Of a DNA stretch of 64,000 bases, positions 32,761 through 41,868 are shown piece after piece (the first letter of the stretch is position 1; each line of letters starts with the position of its first letter). The DNA is from CAVRXQ01 sp963725215 (lineage in GTDB: Bacteria; Actinomycetota; Acidimicrobiia; Acidimicrobiales; Bog-793). Made by a program: the position numbers and the translations under genes. Location: the NCBI GenBank assembly GCA_963725215.1, contig CAVRXQ010000007.1, forward strand, positions 777,113 through 841,112. Direction: 5' to 3'. The notes below the pieces were generated by a model. That model searched no databases. It had not been told where the DNA came from and saw only the letters and a program-made list of their open reading frames with translations.

Positions 32761-33268
32761 TTGCGCGTGACCAAATCCGAACAAGGACGCGCGGAGGAGG
32801 TCGTGACGGCGGAGCTGGTCGCGGATGGCGATCGCACGACTCTCGTGCTTGAGGTGCGTGGAATACCTCTGAACACGCTCTACGCCTGCGGAGCTGGATG
32901 GCAGGCGAACGTGGAGCACCTTGTGACTCATCTCGCGGGGCAGGATTGCGCGGACCTGGGGACCACATGGGTCACAGATGGGACGAGCTCGCCCCGTCCT
33001 ATCGCGAGATGACGGTCGTACCGCTCGAGGGCTGAGCGGGACGTTGCAGAGCACGTCGTCTACTGGAGTGGACACGTCGATGCGGGCAAGGCTCTGCTTT
33101 TCGGGCCCGTCTGCCATCCGAGGGGCGGATTTCGGCGGTGTCGCCGTGCCGACGCTCGACGATGACGAGGATCCGAACTCCTACGGCCGATCCGACCCAG
33201 CAATCCGAGCCGACGTCGGGTTCTCGTTCGAGTGCATGCTCTTGGGAGGGCTCGTTCAGCGCACATAG
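32761..33268 (+). pseudogene. Relic of a probable SRPBCC-YCII fusion protein
   Basis: The first frame from 32761 carries the second half of an AHSA1/SRPBCC domain (VVTAELVADGDRTTLVLEV, YACGAGWQANVEHLVTHLAG). Adding one G to the GGGG at 32958-32961 continues it as DHMGHRWDELAPSYREMTVV; dropping one G of GGG at 33029-33031 then gives LEAERDVAEHVVYWSGHVDA and LLFGPVCHPRGGF, a YCII domain; dropping one T near 33127 completes it (GVAVPTLDDDED, SDPAIRADVGFSFE, stop 33268). Three indels, and the N-terminal half of SRPBCC is missing. Such domains often sit together near ECF sigma factors, but no such gene is adjacent. Confidence 0.5.
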
Positions 33269-33359
33269 GGAACTGCGGATTGGTTGACCCGCTCTAACTC
33301 GCATCCAATTCTTGAGGAGGACTCCCGCGGAAAGCGCTTCATCGAGGCAGGATTGAGTC

Positions 33360-34481
33360 GTGTCGTCGCTCACCTCCGACTCCGGTGCCGACGTCAATAA
33401 CTCGAGTGGTCAAACCTTCGAAGATCCGTCGCCCCAGCTCACTGGTAAGCGTTCGAGATGGGGCGCGTTCGCGGCACTAGGTCTTGTCGCACTGGCGCCG
33501 ATTTGTGGTCCAAACGACTTCGCCTCTCTACCTCGAACGTCGAGCCCAGGGACGATCCTGCCGGGCACGCGTTGTCCGGTCTTTCCTGTCGACAACGTCT
33601 GGAACGCGAACATTTCCAAACTTCCGGTGTCTCCTCACAGTGCGCGGTGGATCGCGTCGATCGATCAGGGAAATCCGACCATCGATCTCCATCCGGACTT
33701 CGGACCCGGAGGAGGGGTGAACTCTCCGTACGGGATTCCCTACACAATTGTCAGACCCTCTCAGCCATTCGTTCGCGTGAACTTCGAATACGCGAGCGAG
33801 AGCGATCGTGGACCGTACCCGTTTGGACCGAACACGCCGATCGAAGGTGGCGCGCAATCGACGGGTGACCGACACGCGCTGATGGTCGACCCGAAGACCT
33901 GCGTCCTCTATGAGCTCTACGACGCGCGCTACGCACCGGGCGGAAAGTCCACCGCCGGATCAGGAGCGATCTGGCACCTTGACTCGAATCACCTGCGCCC
34001 CGCCACGTGGACCTCTGCCGATGCCGCCGGCCTTCCGATCCTTCCGGGCCTCGTCAACTACGACGAGGTCATGTCCGGACACCTCGACCACGCGATCCGC
34101 TTCACCGCGCCGGTAACCGACGACACCTTCATCTGGCCGGCTCGCCATGAGGCAAGCAGCGAGAACAATCCCAACCTCCCACCGATGGGCGCGCGCTTTC
34201 GCCTGAAAGGGAGCTTTCATCTCCCGCTCTCGCGGTGCGCCAGACCCTGCCAGACCGTTCTCACCGCGATGAAGAACTACGGCCTCATCCTCGCCGACAA
34301 CGGCAGCAGCTGGTACTTCCAAGGAACGGCGGATCCGAGGTGGACCTACTCCTTCGTCGACCAACTGAAGCAGATTCCGGCGAGCGCCTTTGTCGCGGTG
34401 AACGAGTCATCCCTCATGTGCGCACCGAATTCGGGGCAGGCTCGCCAACCTGGTCTGCCGAACGGCGGCTGTCCGAGCTAA
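33360..34481 (+). CDS. Conserved secreted actinobacterial protein, unknown function
   Basis: 373 residues from GTG 33360. A cytoplasmic head of about 30 residues precedes one hydrophobic segment (SRWGAFAALGLVALAPICG). The exported domain has strongly patterned phrases: VDNVWNANISKLPVSPHSA, ASIDQGNPTIDLHPDFGPGG, YGIPYTIV, GPYPFGPNTPIEGG, GDRHALMVDPKTCVLYELYDA, ADAAGLPILPGLVNYDEV, FIWPARHEAS, LPPMGARFRLK and GLILADNGSSWYFQG. I recall this arrangement from unnamed secreted actinobacterial proteins; the conserved His, Asp and Asn suggest an enzyme or sugar-binding fold, but no function is known to me. Confidence 0.75.
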   Translation: MSSLTSDSGADVNNSSGQTFEDPSPQLTGKRSRWGAFAALGLVALAPICGPNDFASLPRTSSPGTILPGTRCPVFPVDNVWNANISKLPVSPHSARWIASIDQGNPTIDLHPDFGPGGGVNSPYGIPYTIVRPSQPFVRVNFEYASESDRGPYPFGPNTPIEGGAQSTGDRHALMVDPKTCVLYELYDARYAPGGKSTAGSGAIWHLDSNHLRPATWTSADAAGLPILPGLVNYDEVMSGHLDHAIRFTAPVTDDTFIWPARHEASSENNPNLPPMGARFRLKGSFHLPLSRCARPCQTVLTAMKNYGLILADNGSSWYFQGTADPRWTYSFVDQLKQIPASAFVAVNESSLMCAPNSGQARQPGLPNGGCPS

Positions 34482-34540
34482 TCGAGCACGCGGCGGAAAG
34501 CGAGCACCCCAGGCTTTTAGGAGGTGCAATAGTTCGCGCT

Positions 34541-35287
34541 GTGCCATCAGAGACCTTCGACTACCTCGAGGCAATTGATCAACACAGCGAAGGCTTCGCG
34601 TCCGCAGCTGACGGAAACCTCGCCGCAACCGTCGAACACTGTCCAGGGTGGTCGGTAGCGGACCTCGTCTGGCACCTCGCCGAAGTCCACTGGTTCTGGT
34701 CGACGATCGTCGAAGAACGGCTGAGCGCTCCGCCCGAGGAATCGCGCCGTCCCACACGCGTAGGCGACGACGAGTTGATCAAACGGTTCAGGTCAGGAGC
34801 CCACCATCTCATCGAAGTGCTCGAGCGCGCGCCGGATGACGCCTCGGTCTGGACATGGGCTCCGGCTCAGCAAGACGTCGCGTTCGTCGCCCGCCACCAG
34901 GTCCAAGAAGCTGCGGTGCACCATTGGGACGCCGCACACGCGACGGGTGAACGGGTCGAATTCGAGGCGCCGCTGGCGATCGACGCAATCGACGAGTTCC
35001 TCACGTTCTCCGTCGCGAACGATGACGATCCCGTCGAGCCCTCGCCAGCGGCACTGAAAGAGGGTTTCGCGATCGCGACGACAGATGATGGGACGTCGTG
35101 GACGGTCGTGGACGGCACCCGCCCGGGAGCACTCGCGGTGAGCACGGGACGGTCCGGGGACATACCGACGGTCAGCGCTTCGGCTTCGGATCTCTTGCTG
35201 TGGCTTTACCGTCGCATCGACCTCGACGTTCCGAGCACGCTGGTGCCCGTCGTCGAACGCTTTCGGGCGTTCACCTTCACCGACTGA
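34541..35287 (+). CDS. Maleylpyruvate isomerase-family (mycothiol-dependent, DinB-like) protein
   Basis: 248 residues. The four-helix DinB-like N-domain reads SETFDYLEAIDQHSEGFAS, VEHCPGWSVADLVWHLAEVHWFWS (metal-ligand His in VWHLAEVH) and FVARHQVQEAAVHHWDAAHA (last His ligands), followed by the MDMPI C-terminal domain ending in SDLLLWLYRRI. Family members use mycothiol as cofactor in isomerase or transferase reactions; substrate unknown. The GTG at 34541 is an uncertain start, because the clear AGGAGG (34519-34524) is 16 bases upstream. Confidence 0.8.
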   Translation: MPSETFDYLEAIDQHSEGFASAADGNLAATVEHCPGWSVADLVWHLAEVHWFWSTIVEERLSAPPEESRRPTRVGDDELIKRFRSGAHHLIEVLERAPDDASVWTWAPAQQDVAFVARHQVQEAAVHHWDAAHATGERVEFEAPLAIDAIDEFLTFSVANDDDPVEPSPAALKEGFAIATTDDGTSWTVVDGTRPGALAVSTGRSGDIPTVSASASDLLLWLYRRIDLDVPSTLVPVVERFRAFTFTD

Positions 35288-35389
35288 GGACTGCGTCCGC
35301 TCTCCCGAGAAATCGGCGAGGTCCCAGTCCCCTGACCAGGACCAATGGCGGAGCGGGGCGGCCCTCGTCGGTCGCGAAGAACGCGGCGA

Positions 35390-35683
35390 CTACGTCGAGC
35401 AGTCGATCCAGTGGCGCTCGACGGAGGTGACCTCGACCTCGGGATGCGACCAGACGAAGCGCTCCACGTTGTCGAGGACGTCCTCGACGTGGCGTACATC
35501 GGCCGCGACAGCAGCGAATCCGATTGTCGAACGTCCCCATCGGTCGTGATGAGCGACCTCGGATGCAGACACAGCGAACCGGCGTCGAGCGGCCTCCAAG
35601 AGGTGCTTCACGACCGAGCGCTTCTCTTTTAGAGAGTGGCTCGAATCGATCACGAGGTCGATCGCGAGCACCGCGGCGTGCAC
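35390..35683 (-). CDS. DUF503 (YlxP-like) protein
   Basis: 97 residues. Typical start and middle: MHAAVLAIDLVIDSSHSLKE, KRSVVKHLLEAARRRFAVSASEV (quoted in two parts), and HHDRWGRSTIGFAAVA, ending with VTSVERHW. The family is a small ferredoxin-like-fold protein usually encoded between infB and rbfA and linked to ribosome maturation; here it stands alone. No clear ribosome site. Confidence 0.9.
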   Translation of the reverse strand: MHAAVLAIDLVIDSSHSLKEKRSVVKHLLEAARRRFAVSASEVAHHDRWGRSTIGFAAVAADVRHVEDVLDNVERFVWSHPEVEVTSVERHWIDCST

Positions 35684-35770
35684 GACGCGAGCATTGTCGC
35701 TCTCACGGGCTGTTGCGAGGCGAGGCGAGGATCTTTTGGAAGATCGGCTTTCGTCCGGGGACGAGGATCC

Positions 35771-36397
35771 TTACGCGTGCGCGGCAGCGAGGAGTTCTTC
35801 GGAGGAGAGATCGGCGTTGAAAAGCGGCCCGCCCGGCTGTTGTTTACGTCCCGCCTCGGCGAGAGTACCGACGTCGACAGGATCGAATCCGATTTCGTCG
35901 ACAAGGGCTCGCACCAGCCCCTTAGCCTCACGGTCGTCTCCCGACACGGCGAGAGCGATCCGGCCGGGCGCGCCTTTCGGCTTGCCATCGTCGCGGAGGC
36001 GTTGCCACATGATCGTGTTGAAGACCTTCACGACGCGGTTCGAGCCGAGGTGGGTAGCGAGAAGCTCGCTCGAGCCGGTCGCGCCGGACTCGATCTCGGG
36101 GAAGTGGCCGTCGCGCTCGGGGTAATAGTTCATCGTGTCGACTACGACTTTGCCGCCGATCCCGTCGCTGGGGACGTCGCGGTAGTTCTTGAGCGGCACC
36201 GACACGACGACGAGCTCGCCCTCACGCACCGCGTCCGCCGACGTTGCGGCGCTTGCTCGTGTCCCGAGCGCGCCAACGAGCTGAGAGAGCGAGTCGGGGC
36301 CACGGGAGTTGCTCACGATCACTTCGTGACCGGCATCGACGAAGTGTCGGGCGAGCGTCGAACCGATATTTCCTGATCCGACGATCGCGATCCGCAT
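35771..36397 (-). CDS. NADPH-dependent F420 reductase-like oxidoreductase
   Basis: 208 residues, AAAGGGA 6 bases before ATG 36397. Rossmann start MRIAIVGSGNIGSTLARHFV (GxGxxG at 7-12), then VIVSNSRGPDSL, VVVSVPLKNY, VVVDTMNYYPERDG and VKVFNTIMW. The family includes F420H2:NADP oxidoreductases and ferric-reductase-like relatives; NADP preference is suggested by Ser and Arg after the second strand. Physiological substrate not fixed by sequence alone. Convergent with nothing; monocistronic. Confidence 0.8.
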   Translation of the reverse strand: MRIAIVGSGNIGSTLARHFVDAGHEVIVSNSRGPDSLSQLVGALGTRASAATSADAVREGELVVVSVPLKNYRDVPSDGIGGKVVVDTMNYYPERDGHFPEIESGATGSSELLATHLGSNRVVKVFNTIMWQRLRDDGKPKGAPGRIALAVSGDDREAKGLVRALVDEIGFDPVDVGTLAEAGRKQQPGGPLFNADLSSEELLAAAHA

Positions 36398-36589
36398 CGA
36401 TTGTCCCTTTCACTCGTCGTCTCGTCTTGCCCGCTTGTCGCGGATGGTCCTTTGGGCTGGCCCAATTCGACGGGGCGGTCGAGGTTATCGGGGTCGGTGC
36501 GCGAACGACGGCCGCGTCCGAGATGTGTCGGACGAGGCCGTCGGACGGATCCCCGAGCTGGGAGTTCAGTCAGTCGATGTGGTCAGCTC

Positions 36590-37687
36590 CTAGGACGCGG
36601 CGAAGATCACGATCCAACCCGCGTCGACGGTGCCGGCAATCGAGGTGCGCGTCGCGGCGAAGAGAACCCTGTCGCCCATCGTGATCTTGCTGAAGGACAC
36701 TGCGCCCGAGGGGAACTGGAAGTACTGGGTACCAGGGTTGACGTCGACGGTGAGGATCTTCTGCTTGTGAACGACCGTGAAGCTGTTTGTTCCGACCGAT
36801 GACACCTCGCCGAAGATGGGGTTCGGCTGCTGCGTGACGACCAAGACCGCGTGCCCGTTGAAAGTTCCCGCAGTCGATGTCACGGTCGCGTCCACCTTCA
36901 CAGGATCGCCAACCGCGAGAACGGCGAAGGTCGCGTCCTTCGTGCCCGGAATGTTGTAGCTCGTTGAGGTGCTGACGTCGACGGTCACGTTCCTGTGGCC
37001 GCGCAGCACCATGAAGTTGTTCGTCCCGATCGACGTGATGAACCCGGTGAAGCGCACGGTCTTCGGCACGACGATCGCGACGTCGATCGCGTTCACGGTT
37101 CCCGCCGTGATCGTACGGACGGCGTGGACGCGAACCCAGTCACCAGCCGCGAGGTCTAAGAACGTCGCAACGAACGGTCCTCGGTAGTAGTGGAACTTCG
37201 TCGTGGAGTTCACGTCGGCCGTGAACGACTTTCCTCGTTGTAGGAAGGTGAACCACGTAGTCCCGATCGTCTGAACCGAGCCGGCGAGCTCGACGGTAGG
37301 AGGCGGCCGCACCACGACGGCGACCGCGTGCAGGGTCGCGGTAGGTCGGTCGTAAACGCCGAAAATGCGCACCTCCGAACCGGCCGAGACGTCGGAGTAC
37401 GTCGCGGCGCTTGCGCCGAGGCGGAAGATGGTGGCGGGAGTGACGTCAACGGTGACAACTCTGTTGCGTGTCAGCACCGTGAATGACGTCGTCGCGACGT
37501 TTTCCACTCGCGCGCGATCGATCGCGAGGTGACCTCGAATCACGAAGCCCGCACGCGAGATATGTGCGCTCTGCTGTATCGCAGCGCCGGCGACCGGGCC
37601 CGCGACGAAAGCCGCGCCACAGATCGCGGCCATCGAAAGAGCGAGTGTCGCGATCGCGGTGCGGAACGGAAATGACCGTCTCATCAT
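36590..37687 (-). CDS. Secreted protein with four tandem DUF5666-like repeats
   Basis: 365 residues; ribosome site AAGGGGG before two consecutive ATG codons. Signal peptide FPFRTAIATLALSMAAICGA, then four repeats of about 75 residues starting near 60, 134, 210 and 288. Each has the order GxVxxxGTxxFTV, a basic loop, VTVDVxxxTxY, a central gap, F..L..GD.V.V.......GT..A..V.V. The pattern is an OB-like five-stranded barrel. Function unknown; stacked repeats suggest a cell-surface spacer or ligand-binding array. Confidence 0.75.
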   Translation of the reverse strand: MMRRSFPFRTAIATLALSMAAICGAAFVAGPVAGAAIQQSAHISRAGFVIRGHLAIDRARVENVATTSFTVLTRNRVVTVDVTPATIFRLGASAATYSDVSAGSEVRIFGVYDRPTATLHAVAVVVRPPPTVELAGSVQTIGTTWFTFLQRGKSFTADVNSTTKFHYYRGPFVATFLDLAAGDWVRVHAVRTITAGTVNAIDVAIVVPKTVRFTGFITSIGTNNFMVLRGHRNVTVDVSTSTSYNIPGTKDATFAVLAVGDPVKVDATVTSTAGTFNGHAVLVVTQQPNPIFGEVSSVGTNSFTVVHKQKILTVDVNPGTQYFQFPSGAVSFSKITMGDRVLFAATRTSIAGTVDAGWIVIFAAS

Positions 37688-38164
37688 GCCTACCCCCTTG
37701 TCTCTGCTGGAGGTTTTGGCGGTCCGTTTGGGTCCTTTTGAACCCTCGTCATCAGTATCTATTCGCGTTGTTAATGAAAGGTGATGCGAGCGTTAAACAT
37801 CTCGGTCGAATCTGAGTGACCGCGAAGAGCGCCGAAGTGAGCCATCAGGCGACGAGCCCAATCGCGGCACCCTGAACAGGGTGCGTCTCCCTTGGACGGG
37901 CGGCTCCATTTATCGAGCAGCAGACCATTGAATCCGCACAGAACTCGGGTGTCGCGTACATGGCGAATCGCGACGAGGTCGCCGCTACTGAAAATGAGGC
38001 TATTGCGCGATTCGTAGCCAGCTCACGCCGTGATGGAGCGAAATTGAACGCGATGCATTCATCGCATTTGCAATGTTTCGTTCATCGAGGACTTTTCCGC
38101 GGCACGTCGAGCCGACGCATTCGGTGGTCATCGAATTGCGATCCCGTCGGTGCTTGGAGTTCGT
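37688..38164. other. Intergenic with one small hairpin
   Basis: About 480 bases. GCACCCT/AGGGTGC (37867-37884, 4-base loop) is a tight hairpin without T tail. The stretch 37950-38130 is poorer in GC than its surroundings. No gene recognised. Confidence 0.4.
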
Positions 38165-39013
38165 TCACGTTGTCACAAGGCCGCGCGTATCGGCACGTAC
38201 AACGAGAGTTCGGCCCGAAAGCCCGACCGCGCGCATCGCCTCGAATCCGGACGCGCTGACACGCTGCGCGGTCTTTTCGTCGGGACAGATCGCGAGCAGA
38301 CTCGGTCCCGCGCCTGACCAGCAGGTAACCGACGCTCCGGCTTCTCGCATGGCACGAAGGAGCTTTCCCGCTTCGGCGAAGAGGGATTCTCGAGCGGCTT
38401 GGTGGAGATGGTCGTCGCCGGCCACCTCGTGGAGACGTCGGCCGTCGCCAAGCCCGGCGATCAGTAATCCCATTCGGCCGAGATTTGCGACCGCGTCAGC
38501 GAAGGGAACCTGTTCCGGCAGAACCGCGCGCGCTGTTTCCGTCTGCAGGGCGCGATCGGGGATTAGCGCGGCGTACACGAGGGCTGGGTCGAGCGGCAGG
38601 GACTCGGCGTAGACACGACCGTCCACGACGCAGGCTGCAACCAATCCGCCCTTCACCGACGCGGCGGCATTCTCCGCGTGACCGTCGAATTTCGCCGCAA
38701 CCTCGATCGGATCGGGGCTGCCACAAGCCGCTGCGGTCGCCACCGCGAGCGCTGCCGACGATCCGAGTCCTCGGCCGACAGGGATCTCGGAGCGAATCGC
38801 GATTGACACCCGGTCGTGGCCGAGCACGCTTCGTGCAACTCGCGCCGCGAGATGGTCGCCGCCTGAAGCAATGTCGGAGCCCTCTCCGGAACTCGTGAGT
38901 TCAAGCGCGTTCGCGGGCTCGACGGATACATCGACGTAGAGTTCGAGCGCGATAGCAAGCACGTCAAAGCCTGGACCGAGATTCGCCGTCGAGGCAGGAC
39001 AACGCGCGCGCAT
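38165..39013 (-). CDS. thrB: Homoserine kinase
   Basis: 282 residues. GHMP-kinase family: start MRARCPASTANLGPGFDVLA (substrate region), ATP-binding GRGLGSSAALA (about 80-90) and the C-terminal motif CWSGAGPSLLAICP. It phosphorylates L-homoserine to O-phospho-L-homoserine, the substrate of threonine synthase, whose gene starts 245 bases away on the other strand. No ribosome site is visible before ATG 39013, so it may be leaderless or start slightly upstream. Confidence 0.92.
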   Translation of the reverse strand: MRARCPASTANLGPGFDVLAIALELYVDVSVEPANALELTSSGEGSDIASGGDHLAARVARSVLGHDRVSIAIRSEIPVGRGLGSSAALAVATAAACGSPDPIEVAAKFDGHAENAAASVKGGLVAACVVDGRVYAESLPLDPALVYAALIPDRALQTETARAVLPEQVPFADAVANLGRMGLLIAGLGDGRRLHEVAGDDHLHQAARESLFAEAGKLLRAMREAGASVTCWSGAGPSLLAICPDEKTAQRVSASGFEAMRAVGLSGRTLVVRADTRGLVTT

Positions 39014-39258
39014 GGCGATCGATCAGCCGGGCTCGGCCGTCTCGGAACTCGGGCGTCGTCCGCTGGCCATCGATCGAGGCTACCAACGGTGGTCGCGCGT
39101 CTCTGGCGACGTTCACTCATTTCGCTCATCGACTCATCTTCGAGCGAGCGAGTATTTTGCGCTGATGCGACGTGCTTTGTCGGTGCGACGAGTTTGAGCG
39201 GGAGTTGACGGAGTGCCGCGGTGTCCTTGAGATTTAATCCGACGTCGAACGATTCGCG

Positions 39259-40368
39259 ATGAACGGCGAGCGTGACACGCGTCCGGCAGGGGACGATCGC
39301 CGGTGCGACGACTCGGCTGCGAGTGGGATCATCGATCGCTTCGCGCGTTATCTCCCAGTCACCGAAACGACGCCGGTGATTTCGCTCTGCGAAGGGGGGA
39401 CGCCACTCGTCTTTGCAGCGCACCTTTCAGGGCGAGTCGGAGCAGAGGTGTACCTGAAGATCGAGGGCGCTAACCCCACCGGTTCGTTCAAGGATCGTGG
39501 AATGACCGTCGCGGTGTCGAAGGCGCTCGAACAAGGCGCCGAAACGGTCGTCTGTGCGTCCACGGGAAATACGTCGGCGTCGGCGGCGGCGTACGCGGCT
39601 CGTGCTGGATTGACATGTCTCGTCGTCATTCCTGAAGGCAACGTCGCGCTCGGCAAACTCGCCCAGGCGCTGTTCTGCGGCGCACGAGTCCTCCAGGTTC
39701 GCGGCAATTTCGATCGCGCGCTCGAGATCGTTCGACATCTACCCGAACGCCAGCCGATGACCATCGTCAACTCGATCAATCCGTTTCGCATCGAAGGCCA
39801 AAAGACCGCGGCGTTCGAGATAGCCGACGCTCTCGGGGACGCTCCGGATGTCCTTTGCATCCCGGTCGGCAATGCCGGAAACATCACCGCATACTGGCGC
39901 GGCTTTCGCGAATACGAAGCCGACGGGAACGTGAAGCACCTTCCTCGGCTGATCGGCGCTCAGGCGGCGGGAGCGGCGCCGATCGTGCTCGGCCACCCGA
40001 TCGAGCGGCCGGAGACGATCGCGACAGCGATTCGTATCGGAAACCCCGCGTCGTGGCGCGCGGCAGCAGAAGCGGTTGCCCAGTCGGATGGAGCGTTCGT
40101 CGCGGTCAGCGACGAAGAGATCCTCGAGGCCGACCGATTTCTCGCCTCTAAGGAGGGAGTGTTCTGTGAGCCTGCATCGGCTGCGGCGGTGGCGGGCCTG
40201 ATCAAACACGGCGTCGGGCAGGGTGCTCGCGTCGTCTGCGTGCTGACGGGACACGGATTGAAAGATCCCGACCTCGCCGTGAGCCAAGTGGGCATGCCCG
40301 AGTCCGTCGACCCGACCGAGGAGTCGGTGTTGGCGGCGCTTCAACGATCGCCGACCCACATTCGCTGA
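39259..40368 (+). CDS. thrC: Threonine synthase
   Basis: 369 residues. PLP fold-type II enzyme converting O-phosphohomoserine to threonine. Schiff-base Lys78 in NPTGSFKDRGM; phosphate/PLP-binding ASTGNTSASAAAYAARAG; substrate region VPVGNAGNITAYW written here IPVGNAGNITAYWRGF; C-terminal FCEPASAAAVAGL and VCVLTGHGLKDPD. Length fits the short bacterial type. Divergent from thrB; homoserine dehydrogenase is not in the window, so the usual hom-thrC-thrB operon is broken up. Confidence 0.95.
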   Translation: MNGERDTRPAGDDRRCDDSAASGIIDRFARYLPVTETTPVISLCEGGTPLVFAAHLSGRVGAEVYLKIEGANPTGSFKDRGMTVAVSKALEQGAETVVCASTGNTSASAAAYAARAGLTCLVVIPEGNVALGKLAQALFCGARVLQVRGNFDRALEIVRHLPERQPMTIVNSINPFRIEGQKTAAFEIADALGDAPDVLCIPVGNAGNITAYWRGFREYEADGNVKHLPRLIGAQAAGAAPIVLGHPIERPETIATAIRIGNPASWRAAAEAVAQSDGAFVAVSDEEILEADRFLASKEGVFCEPASAAAVAGLIKHGVGQGARVVCVLTGHGLKDPDLAVSQVGMPESVDPTEESVLAALQRSPTHIR

Positions 40369-40551
40369 GCCGACGGCGATCCGGCCGCCTGACCGACGTA
40401 AGCGCGGATCCGAGAGCCAAGCCGGACGAAGCGTGGCCTTTGGGTGGTTCGCCTCCCTGAGGCCCGTCGCGGGAAGGCCCGTGCAATCATTCGAAGCGCT
40501 CCGGCGTCTATATGACGGTGGATCCAAGCGGCAATACCGGAAGCGAGGGGA

Positions 40552-41076
40552 ATGCGAGAGCGACAACATTCGTTCCTCGACGCGACGCTGCCGCACCTCG
40601 ACGCCATCTATCGGCTAGCTCGCCGCACCGCTCGCGATCGCAACAGCGCCGAGGATCTGGTCCAAGAGACGTATCTCCGCGCCTACGCGAACTTTCAGGA
40701 AGGGTCGATTCAAAACGTGAAGGCGTGGCTCACGACGATCTGTCTCAACCTCGCGCGCAGCGAGGGGAGAAGTCGCTCCCGGCATTTAGAAGAGGTGCCG
40801 ATCGAGCGGGTCGAACACCTACCCGCTCAAAGCCGGGATGTGTTCGATCAAGTTCACGCGGCATTGGCGAGAGACGAGATCGAAACCGCGCTCGGCGCGC
40901 TGCCCGCAGAGCAACGAATCGCGATCGTTTTGATGGATCTCGTCGGTCACACTGCGTCCGAGGTTGCCGCGATCCTCAATTGTCCGCGCGGGACCGTTCT
41001 TGCCCGCGTGCATCGCGGTCGTCGGCGCCTCGCCGCATCGCTCATCGAACGGGGACTCGGTCGTGACGTGCTCTGA
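40552..41076 (+). CDS. ECF-type RNA polymerase sigma factor
   Basis: 174 residues. Region 2 (about 10-75): LPHLDAIYRLARRTARDRNSAEDLVQETYLRAYANF, quoted as ARDRNSAEDLVQETYLRAY, with the core-binding and -10 recognition helices. Region 4 (about 112-165): ALGALPAEQRIAIVLMDLVG and HTASEVAAILNCPRGTVLAR, the -35 binding helix-turn-helix. The stop overlaps the start of an anti-sigma factor gene by 14 bases, so the two are co-translated. Targets probably include the downstream molybdenum enzyme genes (inference from order only). Confidence 0.92.
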   Translation: MRERQHSFLDATLPHLDAIYRLARRTARDRNSAEDLVQETYLRAYANFQEGSIQNVKAWLTTICLNLARSEGRSRSRHLEEVPIERVEHLPAQSRDVFDQVHAALARDEIETALGALPAEQRIAIVLMDLVGHTASEVAAILNCPRGTVLARVHRGRRRLAASLIERGLGRDVL

Positions 41077-41803
41077 AGATCGCCTCGTTGCGTTCTTGGC
41101 GGGCGAAGTATCCGAAGATGAGTCGCGGCGGTTCGACGAGCACTTGCTCTCCTGCGAGGCGTGTTGGCGTGCGGTTCAGGAGGACCGGGCAGCTCGCCTC
41201 GCCCTCCGCCGATTGCATGAATCCGCCCCTCCCGGGCTCGCCGATCGCATCGCCCTCGCCCTTGAAATCTCGACTGAGGAGTCGGCGATTGCCGCCCAGC
41301 GCCCATTCGAGACGACTCGCGAGATGGATGGACGCCGTTGGGAGTCGAAGCGAACCTCGAAGGTGATTCGGCGACGTTTCGTCGCGGCAGCGATCGGCTC
41401 GATCGCCGCGGCCGGGTTGGCTGTCGGGCTGGCGTTCTCCCTCGGGCCTTCCGAGGTGATGCCGGCGCAACTTGCGGCGGTAGTCGCCGTCGCGAAGCCG
41501 ATGTCCGCCGCTTCGGCGGCGCCGAATGTCCGGGAAGTCGTCGTGGGTGGCGAGACGATGCGCGTCCGCTTTTTCGTCGTCGATCACATGCTCGTGACGG
41601 TGGCGACGGCGACGAAGCCGTTCCCGATGGCTCCTCCTTCCGACCTCGAGCGAGGCTCGACGAGCGGCAGTTGGATGGCGTCGATGAGTGGCCTCGGCGC
41701 GTTCTGCGTGAACCGCGCCGGCGGAGAGGAATCGATGCTCGTGGTCGCGAAGATGCCAGCGGCGGCGCTGCCGGCCGTTGCGTTGCGATTGCGCCTCATG
41801 TGA
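41063..41803 (+). CDS. Membrane anti-sigma factor with zf-HC2 domain
   Basis: 246 residues from GTG 41063 (MTCSEDRLVAFLAGEV). The zinc motif His27-x3-Cys31-x2-Cys34 (DEHLLSCEACW) binds sigma. One membrane helix at about 107-128 (FVAAAIGSIAAAGLAVGLAF). The exported domain of about 115 residues has strand-like segments (VREVVVGGETMRVRFFVVDHMLVTVATAT, quoted as VVVGGETMRVRFFVVDHML) and probably senses an envelope signal. It overlaps the ECF sigma gene by 14 bases. Confidence 0.85.
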   Translation: MTCSEDRLVAFLAGEVSEDESRRFDEHLLSCEACWRAVQEDRAARLALRRLHESAPPGLADRIALALEISTEESAIAAQRPFETTREMDGRRWESKRTSKVIRRRFVAAAIGSIAAAGLAVGLAFSLGPSEVMPAQLAAVVAVAKPMSAASAAPNVREVVVGGETMRVRFFVVDHMLVTVATATKPFPMAPPSDLERGSTSGSWMASMSGLGAFCVNRAGGEESMLVVAKMPAAALPAVALRLRLM

Positions 41804-41868
41804 GAGCCCCACCTCGTCTTTTGCCGGGGCGAGCAATCAATCACCTCCCTCGTGCGTCCCAATAGATC

